Part shown: piece by piece, positions 55,388 to 64,000 of the stretch
Numbering within the stretch: the stretch's first letter is position 1
How the letters are laid out: the number at the start of each line of letters is the position of its first letter
Assembly (NCBI GenBank): GCA_018417955.1
Contig: JACTVC010000040.1
Coordinates: forward strand, 302,397 to 366,396
Length of the DNA stretch: 64,000 nt
DNA from: Laccaria trichodermophora
Lineage: Eukaryota; Basidiomycota; Agaricomycetes; Agaricales; Hydnangiaceae
Direction: 5' to 3'
Notes under the pieces: generated by a model
Seen by the model: only the letters and a program-made list of their open reading frames with translations
What the model was told of the DNA's origin: nothing
Database searches by the model: none
Position numbers and translations under genes: made by a program

Positions 55388-58300
55388 CTAGTCGTCATAT
55401 TCGGCGTACACTGAATATGAAGAGCCTGCATCAGAACTCTCGTCCACATCTGGCACATCTTCTCCTTCATCTTCCTCAGCTTGCCCATCTTGATCTGAGC
55501 TGCTATCCTCCTCAGAATAATCTTCATCATCACTATGGGCTACATTTTTGTCGAGGTCTTTGGGGTTGTGGTTGAGCTTTTCAGTTTCCAGGTCAACATC
55601 CATGTGCACTGTACCCGTCGCTAGCGGGCTCGCACGAGGATAAGCACCGGCTACGCTATTGACATTGACGTGGCCAACACCAAGACCAAGATGATAGCGC
55701 ATGACCATGTCTCTGTCAGCAAACCTAATAAATGTTAACAGGTTCAAGAATCATAGGATGTTGCTAATTGCTCACCGCCCAACATAATACTGATGGAAGT
55801 CATCAGAATCCCTGGCAGAAGGAGAAAGTCCCCGACCATCAGCATATCGCTTTCCGATGGAAAATACTGGAAGAAGGTGACATGATCGGATGACTTCGCT
55901 AGGATCCAGAAATCCAAATGATTCCTCGTTCGCCATTGCAGGAAATGAGAGGCGTTCAAGTTCATGCCCTTCCCAACTCCCCGGCGTTCCTGCTGAAACC
56001 ATCGGACCCAAAGAAATTCGAGCCTTACTGGGAGATGACTAGAAAGACCTGCACCGATGTAGACAGCATTGACATGAAAAATCCCAAGGACCCTCGCATG
56101 TGTGAAAGAGATTGCCAAATCGCTGCTCCCCAAGTCTTCCCTAGGTAGGACCATGACATCGCGTTTGACTGTGTTGACGTTAATAGTATCCTGAGCCCTA
56201 CGAACATCGTACGTTGTATAGTTGATGCGCATTAGATTATGGCGATATAGACGGTTGTATCTGAAAACAACACTTTCAGCGCTGGACACGGCAGCCACAG
56301 GCCCAGAGGTGCTTGGATGGAGATGGAGTGAGCCCAACAACGTGTGCTCTTGGAGTGCTTCTTTAAGCCGAGGAAGTAGATGTCTTGTAAGTTTTGGAAA
56401 GAAGTTCTGCTTTACAGTCAAAATATGTTTCGGTTTCGATCAACTCACCCACCTTGACCGCTGGGTCTCCGGAGCGGCTTTGAAGAAAAGTGCCTATATC
56501 TTCATATTGTGTTTCAGATATACCAATATGATGATGCTTTTCCCCAGATCTATCTAAGGTCTCCCGTGGTTTGGTCGGCAAGAGTTTTCGCTTTAAGCGC
56601 CGCAAATGTGCTTCTCGGCGTTCAATGCGAGTTAATTGGCGAATAAAGAGCTTCTTATCGGTGCGCTTATATCGTGTCTTCGGCGTGCGGTGCTCCAATT
56701 CGCCCTGTGGATCAGATTATTTTCCGTCGACTATGTAGAGATGTCTCGGAGCTCACAGTTTCGGTACTATACGAATCCGTCGTCCCATAATCCCGTATGT
56801 GCTTGACATAGTCACCAAGAGAGTGATGCTTGTACGTATTCATATTGTAAGTCTTGCCCTTAAATTCTGGCTTCTGCTCGGGGTCCCTTGTACCTTTTGT
56901 TCCAGCTGGCGCTGACGGATCAGTTGACCCCATAGATTCCGATGAAGCAGGCCCTTCGCCTAACATTTGGGGCTGCGCTAAATGGGGCGATGATCCATCA
57001 CCTGCATTGTTTATAACACATCTCCCACTAGATCTTTTGGCCTCTTTCCGTTTCCGGGCCTGGTGCTCACGAGCAAGCTCGCGGGTGGCAAACTTGGGAC
57101 AAATGACATCCGTGAAATCACGAAATGCAGCGCCGATCTTGGTTGTGAGCCCGTCTAAAATATCGAGGGTGGCATCGGTATGCATTCGAAGTTTAGCGAG
57201 GCCATGCCAATGGGCGCAAAGAAATAATAGCCTTCTCACAGCGAGATCGTGTTCTTTGGGAATGAGACCATCGAACACAGGAATCGCACACTGTAAAGGA
57301 ATCTGTAGCTCAGATAAAAGTGGTGAACAAGCCGTTTTGGAAACAAACCTGCAGAAGGTCTTCAAAGTCACGGGCTGCCATTTTTCTCATTTCCGAAACA
57401 TTCGATGAAAATTTGCGAATGGTTGCGGTGCCAAAGGATGGAATCTGCCGATACCTGAAATTGCGTGTTATGAAATACAAAAGGTATACATTTCATAATC
57501 ACCTTTGGTCGAGTTCATTCAGTAAGGCAGGATTGATGCTTGAGATAATCCGAAGAAGGTGTGTAAAAAGAGCTTTCCAAACACCCAATTCAAACTCATG
57601 AAGCAAATCTACCGCAAGTATACCAAAAAAATCGAAACCGAGGCCATGCAATCGTTCGGAAAAAGCATTCTTTCAAACAAATATTGGTATTTCCTTTGCT
57701 AAGGGCAAATAAAGAAATCACCAAGTTAGGGACCAAAGACTCCCGTTTCAAGATTTTCTCCACCGCAGCACTATTCACCATATAGTTTTGCTCGTAGATT
57801 ATCCGCCTAGCACTGGAAATCTCGCTTCTCCTCTTTGCATTGTCAGACCGTAACAAGGTTTCGCGGAGGCGGCGGTCATTAGCAGTCCCCAGATTCTGAA
57901 TAGTGGACTTTGGAACTAAACATCGCGGGCATGGGCAAATGCCTTTGTCTCGAATACTAGCCAATATGATTCTGTATAGGGTTAGATCAATCGTTACCGA
58001 AAAGTTCGAACAAATTGTCAGCTTACTTCTCAGGATAATCGGCTGCGTAAGTGAAGATTCGTGGATAGAGACGGCGGAGGACACCATCTCCACATTTGAT
58101 GGCAATACCATGTTCCCAAGCAGCAACAAAATCTGCATCCAAGAGGACTTTCATTTGCTCATGGAAGAGCTCGCGGTGGCAATGAGTGTAGAATTGGCTA
58201 TTGGGTCCCTTTCCCCCTGCCAACTTTGAGGCAAAATCATTGAATGAAGGTGGTAGCTAGAAGGAAGGGGGTCAGCTCAGTCATGAACTTGGACAAGTAC

Positions 58301-59827
58301 TCTTAGTCCCACCTTTTCAAAATAGGCGACATGATTACATGAGTTAAGAGTGGGTTTTCCACGACGGTACTTGGATTCATTTCCAAAATAAAGATAAATA
58401 GGCCATAGTCTAGCATTCCCGAATGATGTTAGATGTGTTGCGTCGGACCAAAGCATAAATGCGCAGATTACGCGCTCTAATTGACAGCCAGGCTCCCGTG
58501 GTGATTGCTGGAGGTCCCTGTGGGCTCTGAGAAAAGACTGAGAAGTGTACAGCTCTCCGTGAACACGAAATTCTGAGCCACTAGGGTCAACAGGCGATTT
58601 CCATAAGAGGTCGTGTGGCTCAATATGAAAATGTAGAAAATCATGGGGATCGCTAAACCGCTCCTTCATCACAGCAACCAACGAGCGATGGTAGAGCTTT
58701 ATCCCACTGTAAATCTTCATCCCAGGATTTTCAGCTCGACTATGGAAGGGCACACAAATCTCGACATCAGTTACGTGCCAACCCTCATCCGCTGCGTCGA
58801 TCCATTGATCGTCGTCATTTGTAACAAGATTACCAGCGAGGAGAGCATTGATTTGGTCCCATTTGTTATGACGGACATCGGAGGGAACAAAGTCTGGATC
58901 ACCCACAATTTTGATGAGTTCCCGAAATGCGGCCTGCGATTTTTGAGCTCCGCCAGACCAGAACCAATTACCGAGATGGAAAGAGCTTAAGTTGGGATAA
59001 GGGAAAAATTGATCCGCAGCTTCTGATGAGGAGCTAGGAATAGGGGAAGCCTCCTCAAGTATGATGTTGCGATTGCAGAGATCCGCGAACATCACATAAT
59101 CCTCCGCATCATGAGAAGGAAATTCAGGTCCAGCATATTGGCGCACCAAACCAAATATGTTTGGCGGTGATCGGATGGGGAGACTGGATTTAATTTGGCA
59201 AGAGGCGGTGGGCACCTGAAGAGCTGCTGAGTGAAGCCCTTTCTGGGGCCCCAGCATTATGTCAGGCGGAAGGTTTGGCGAAGGACATGGAAGAACATCA
59301 CGATAGCGTTCCGGAGGTTGTATGTTTTCCCGACGAGTTCGCCGGATTGCGATGGGCACCATCAAGTCGTCATGGTGTGCTGTCTCATCATTGGCAGCAA
59401 CGGCTCCAGATCCGGTTGGACATATTCCAATTTCTTCAACTGGCAGCTCGGTTGAAGAAGTGATCGCGACTGCGGTGTTGTCCTGAGTGCAAGAAACTAT
59501 TACAGAAGGGCAGTGATCAAGAGAACATTGTAAGCTTACCAGCCTATCCGGCGATGCTTGAGCAGGTCCTCTAGTTCCAATCGATCGGGTTCCACGCCGC
59601 TGCTGCTTCTTTTCCACCCACAACTCCTTGGCTTTTGCACGACCGCAGCTGACACGCCTTTGGCTAATTTTACAAGAGCGAAGATGATTGTTCAATGCAT
59701 TCGTCTGGACAAATGACTTTCCGCAAAGACAAGTGTTTCGTGGAATGGTAGAGATATCATGAAAGGGGATGCTGAAGGACATGGCTCGGAAAGTGAATGG
59801 GAGGCGGCGGCAGGGTACAAGTGGCAT
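55388..59827 (-). CDS. Plavaka-type DNA transposase
   Basis: Transposase of the Plavaka group (EnSpm/CACTA-related) common in agaric genomes. ATG 59825-59827 (a second ATG at 59782 is as likely). N-terminal C2H2-like finger CLCGKSFVQTNALNNHLRSC; long disordered region; then FPYPNLSSFHLGNWFWSGG, DPDFVPSDVRHNKWDQINA, GLYTSQ-type HGELYTSQSFLRAHRDLQQS, and the diagnostic LWSDATHLTSFGNARLWPIY with YLYFGNESKYRRGKPTLNSC. Later exons carry CHRELFHEQMKVLLDADFVA, GDGVLRRLYPRIFTYAADYP, GICPCPRCLVPKSTI and NAFSERLHGLGFDFFGILAV followed by DLLHEFELGVWKALFTHLLR. The C-terminal part has LAVRRLLFLCAHWHGLAKLR, GEKHHHIGISETQY and FADRDMVMRYHLGLGVGHV with a Glu/Asp-rich tail; stop TAG 55388-55390. All segments are in the expected order and no frame break was needed, so it may be recent. 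Confidence 0.9.
55388..59827 (-). mobile_element. Plavaka DNA transposon (coding part only; termini not found)
   Basis: The transposase gene defines the element. I could not find matching terminal inverted repeats or target-site duplications by eye on either side. The true element may be larger and could include the uncharacterised genes at 52970-55287 or 60381 onward. Confidence 0.75.
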
Positions 59828-60380
59828 CCGCAGCACCGCAGATGTCCAACGATGAGGGAAACCGCGGCAGCAGACTCGCCTCGTTTTAGATTCTTCGGAA
59901 GCGTGGCATTGACTCGGAAAGCATGACTCAAGCCTGAGACTCGGAAGAGCTACTAGTACTTTCTGCCCTCAACCGTTCTCCTCACTAAAGTATGGTAGAT
60001 GGGTCATTGTCGTGGCTTTCGGGTTGAGAGCGAAGAGAATACAATGACCAGGTCCTTTTACAGTGACGACTACTAGGGTCGGATGGATGACATAGAAGGT
60101 GCCCACGGCATGAGGCTAACGGCAACATTCGGAAGATTCAACGCGGAACATTTTTGAGAGTTGCATATCGAGGGACCTGAACGACTTGCGATGATACAAC
60201 TTGATGTCCTTCTGAGTACTTTTTGAGACATGACTTGACACTTATATGTTCTAATTTACGACGCTCAACTGCGACGACATATACGACATTACGACGATAC
60301 CATGAGTACTTCAGGAGGCTTGATTTCGCGAGTTAACGTGCCCGAATACCTCAGTATATTTGTGTTAAACACTTTCTAGG
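59828..60380. other. Region between the transposase and the right-edge gene
   Basis: About 550 bases. It should contain the 5' end of the transposon and the 3' end of the next gene. No repeat ends were recognised. Confidence 0.4.
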
Positions 60381-63300
60381 TTACAACGTAACGAGCCCCA
60401 AGTGCACAGCCCTCGCGAATTTGCAGAGCGCATTCTCATCCATGATATAATCAAAATCAATGTCTTTCTGCTCTTGGGGTGTCAGATAGCTAGAAAGGAA
60501 GCTATGAACCTGCTTCAATCCTTCAACACAGGCTGTGAGAGGAGGCTTCTTGATGGAACCTCCAGCTGCCTGACTACGTTTCTCCATATAGCCTAGATAC
60601 TCCAAGCCACCATTTGCCCCGCGGTTGATGGTGTGCATGCATTGGGCAATTGTTTGTAGATCTGGTTTGGCTGCAACTCGGGTATATGCGTAATCACCAG
60701 CCAACAAAAAGCCAGTCAGATCTCCAAGCTGAGGGAACTTGTTGATGGGCTTCCTAAAGAAAGCAAACAAATCCCCGAAATTCTTGTCTCCGGCACCCGC
60801 AAACTCAGCCCAACCACAACTATGAGCTGCCTCCCACAGACGCTCTGCTACATCAACCGTGCGCGTTGGTTGATGTGAGCCATATGCACGTGCATTGCAG
60901 ACATAGTTTTTGGGCATAGAAGAGATGGTCTGTTTCCAAGTTTCGATAGAGTTGAAAAACGTAGGCTCAAGCAGGGCAAAGTCAGTCCGAAACGTGACAA
61001 CACGCATCAAGAGAGCGCTGAAGAGACCTTGCGAGGTAAACAAAACATCTTCATCGAAAGGTCCTCCTTTCTCTTTGGATCTCAGTCTACATGGGGCGTG
61101 CTCTCGGAAGGGAAGAAGAAAGTCAGGGTCTTTAATCATAGCTTTCTGGAGCGTGGTAGCTTCTGGGCGATCCAAACAATAATCCATCATCCGCTGATGC
61201 TGAGAGATGCTTGGACGGTCCACTTGATAGTAGAAAACGCCCAACGACTGGGTCATGAAGTTTGCAAAAACCATCAGACGCTTATCCTTGATATTACTTA
61301 TGACTTGAGGTATGAAGATCTTCTGATGTAAATTTGAAGATTGACCCAGAAGTGACCGAGCGTCTGCGGTGGAATCAGCCACGATAAGGTTGGCGATATG
61401 GGCTACTAATTCGCGCTCCACTGACGATGGATCCGACAAACGATGGGCACGCAGCGCAGACTTGAAAGACTCCAACTTTTCATAGTTAGGAGCGCGACTG
61501 TGTTGTTTGAGCAAGGTACCCTTTGTCATCTTCTCATGCGCCCTCCAGACGTAATCCAAATACAATGTTTGAGGGCCGAAAACCTCCAACAAAGCACTGA
61601 TAAACCATCCCTGCCATCGGCACTTGAAATGCGGTTCATGGAAGTCAGGCATCCCAAGCCAACCAGCAATTACATCTTGTGTGATTTCCACTGCTAGCGC
61701 CTCCCTCTGCCGATCATCCGGATACAATGGCAATTTTCGCTTTCGATCAAGGCAATAAGAGGCCTCAGGAAAATGAGGTGCATGGTCAGAAAGATTGAAG
61801 ACTTGAGCAGTTGTGGTACGCAGATTCACCATCTGGCAGGCCTTCACAAACAAACAATGTAGCCAAGCATCTTTGGAGGGTTGGAGCGAGTTTTGAAACA
61901 ATCGACGACATTCAGTTGGAACCCAACAGTCAAACCACCTCCACAATGCACAGTTCCCCAGCATTAAATTGACTCTAGTTTGTCGAAGATTAATTGCAGA
62001 CCGCGTTTCTGAGTCTTTTAAGGATCGATATCCTTGAACCACTTTAGCAGCGGTGAGCAAGTTGTCACTAGAACCTGGAATATCAAGAAGCGAATGTAAA
62101 GCGTGAACGTAGGTAGAAGACGGCTCCCAGGCGTCAAGCCCAAGATTCTCGGCTGATAAAGAGCTCGCTTGTGCTATGGCAGGCGCCCATACGTTGAGGA
62201 CGTTTGACTCGACATCAAGCATCTCCTCCTCGATGATGGCAGGATTGAGAAATTTAACGAAGCTAAACGCTATATATCTCTGTTACATTATTGGTCATTA
62301 TTAACAAACAGCTACCCACCAGCGCGCTTCTCAGCCAACTTCCTGGCTTCACTAAATGGCCCGCCAGGTTGTATCAGTATTTCTACATAGGGAACTTGCT
62401 GTGGGCGGCGTAGACCTACTTCATTACCTGGGGCGGCAGCAGGTTCAATAGATCGGGTTGTTCCTGATTTTTTCAATGAGCAAAAGAATTGTATGTGTCT
62501 CACTTACGCACCAGCAGAAGAAGGGCATTGACTCTCGTTGAAGTCGCCTATGCTCCCCAGATTCTCTCTGCTTTCCATCATCTCATCCACTGCTGCAAAA
62601 CTCATAGATTGGGTTGTTCCTGATTTTTTCATTGAGCAAAAGAATTGTATGTATCTTACTTACGCACCAGCAGGAGAAGGAAATTGACTCTCATTGAAGT
62701 CGCCTATGCTCCCCAGATTCTCTCTGCATTCCATCATCTCATCCACTGCTGCAAAACTCTCGTCTATGTCGAACATAAATTCCCACATGCCACCATCCTG
62801 CATGAGTGGAGCAGGTTGTCGTTCAAGATCCTCCATGGATGGATCATAAGCTTGATCAATATCCATCGCATTAGGATCAGAAGCCAACCCTCCAACCTCC
62901 TCAACCACATTGGATAGCTCAAACGTATCCTCCGGATCCACCTCCAACTTTCCACCTGAGAAAATACCAGATTGATCGAGATTAACTTCATCGGCGGTAT
63001 CTTGATCATCGAGATCAAGTGGAGCGACCTTATTACTGTCAACCATAGAGGGCACATGTTGAGCGAGTTCTTCTCGATGTTGACACCAACGTTCCGCTTG
63101 AGTCCTGCGGAGCGCATCTTGAGATACGCCATCCCTCCATCCAGGGCCATTTGACCAAGTGGAGCAAGGAACACGCTTATCTCCCAACGAATGAGTGAAT
63201 GCGCTCATGAAGACATCCATATCCACCTCGAGGCCGTATCGCTTTGGCATCTGTGACAAGACAAAGACACTGAGGCCCAGGAGGTCGCGTACTATGTACT

Positions 63301-64000
63301 CAGCATGATGCTTCTGATCCATATATATCGACCCCTCTTTGACAAATGTGGTCCCCTTACGTCCTTCAATGTTGCTCCTAGCCTTGTTTTCAGTCTTGCT
63401 TCCAGTCTTGTTCACAGGCTGTGAATCTGCAGGACAAGGGCTAGAAGATAACAAAATCAGCGACCATTGAGAACTCGACTAAAACCAAATAGCTCACCCG
63501 CCCATCTTCATCTCTTTGCCGAGATTCCAGCGTGTACCGTCATAAAGGTTTGCAAGTGGGAAGCGTCCATTTCCAGAAAACAAATGTCGTGGAGGATAAG
63601 AGATGCCAACCGCTCTGATGGCGGAAGGGTCTAGGTGACCATCTGGACCTGTGATGGGAGAGCTTCCATGGAAGTGCCTTCCAGAGAAATTTACACAAGT
63701 GAATTTGTTGCAAGTCACATAAACTTGAGCCATGGGGAAGAAGAACCGACCGGGATCATAGTTTGGAGGATGGTCTGACAAAACAACGAGCGTCGAGAAT
63801 GTGCCAATCTCGTCATCATCCTCATGCTTTCCCCCAAATCGTAAACCCATAGATGCAGATAACCCTACATCACACGCATCACTTTCAGCAGGTGCCAGGT
63901 TGAGTTGAAAAGAGCCCGCCACCGCCTTCTTGTGTGGGCCAAGGCGCGGAAGATTAAGGCGTTCTGCATGCTCGCGTGCTGCTTCGGCGTAACGGGGTGG
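60381..64000 (-). CDS. Large agaric gene with N-terminal 2OG-Fe(II) dioxygenase-like part; N-terminus beyond the window
   Basis: The frame enters from the right edge (YAEAAREHAERLNLPRLGPH). The first exon (to about 63494) has the layout of a 2-oxoglutarate/Fe(II) dioxygenase: GLRFGGKHEDDDEIGTFSTL gives an HxD (HED, codons near 63,820), VVLSDHPPNYDPGRFFF, then NFSGRHFHGSSP with a distal His 52 residues later, and an Arg (AIRAVGISYPPRH) 18 residues after that. An intron (GTGAGC...CTTCTAG) joins in phase to DLLGLSVFVLSQMPKRYGLE and an acidic disordered stretch to 62660. After exons around 62,350-62,500 (SGTTRSIEPAAAPGNEVGLR) and YIAFSFVKFLNPAIIEEE comes a 613-residue exon (60381-62222) rich in helices (FKCRWQGWFISALLEVFGPQ, MVFANFMTQSLGVFYYQVDR). 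Fungal TET/JBP proteins have similar features and are linked to transposons, but this assignment is tentative. The C-terminal domain is unknown to me. Confidence 0.55.
62448..62759. repeat. 156-base head-to-tail tandem duplication inside the right-edge gene
   Basis: Copy A 62448-62603 and copy B 62604-62759 differ at about nine positions by eye. Each copy contains the end of an exon (minus strand: AAVDEMMECRENLGSIGDFN in B), its splice donor (GTGC|GTAAGT) and part of the intron. 156 is a multiple of three. Confidence 0.92.

Overview
The window looks like nuclear DNA of a mushroom-forming basidiomycete (Agaricomycetes). Genes are densely packed and cut by many short introns of about 50-60 bases. 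Several proteins belong to basidiomycete-typical families (DUF6593, a Plavaka transposase, fungal SCAP), and CCCTAA-type repeats are present. Nearly every gene below was assembled by joining exons by eye across GT-AG (twice GC-AG) introns, so inner exon borders are approximate; starts and stops were checked for real ATG and stop codons where stated.

Positions 1-20,400 carry housekeeping genes. In order: a SMI1/KNR4 cell-wall regulator (minus, runs off the left edge), an old yellow enzyme with a membrane-anchor tail (plus), a small secreted protein gene (minus), mitochondrial succinyl-CoA:3-ketoacid CoA-transferase (minus), histone acetyltransferase HAT1 (plus), a DUF6593 protein (minus), the sterol sensor SCAP (minus), the pyruvate dehydrogenase E3-binding protein PDX1 (plus), checkpoint clamp subunit RAD1 (plus), and a second lipoyl-domain protein whose lipoyl lysine is replaced by isoleucine (minus). 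A decayed gene remnant follows. From about 20,400 to 24,380 lies a gene-poor stretch holding several hairpins.

Positions 24,379-47,576 hold a serine-rich disordered protein, glutathione reductase, an orphan coding exon, eRF1, POP7 (sharing a 131-base divergent promoter with eRF1), a TauD/TfdA-type dioxygenase, a GH3 beta-glucosidase, a MITE-like hairpin element, a conserved acidic-tailed protein, phosducin-like PLP2, a quinone-oxidoreductase-like MDR protein, and a full Dicer starting only 48 bases after the MDR stop codon.

Beyond 47.6 kb the character changes to accessory, repeat-rich DNA: a degenerate tandem array, two perfect hairpins, a CCTAA/CCCTAA-rich block with a 72-base repeat unit, a tRNA-like sequence, a four-segment membrane protein gene, two uncharacterised multi-exon genes, a near-complete Plavaka DNA transposon gene, and at the right edge a large gene whose N-terminal part looks like a 2-oxoglutarate/Fe(II) dioxygenase (possibly TET/JBP-like). 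The most unusual items are this right-edge gene with its 156-base exon duplication, the lysine-less lipoyl paralogue next to PDX1, and the orphan exon behind eRF1.
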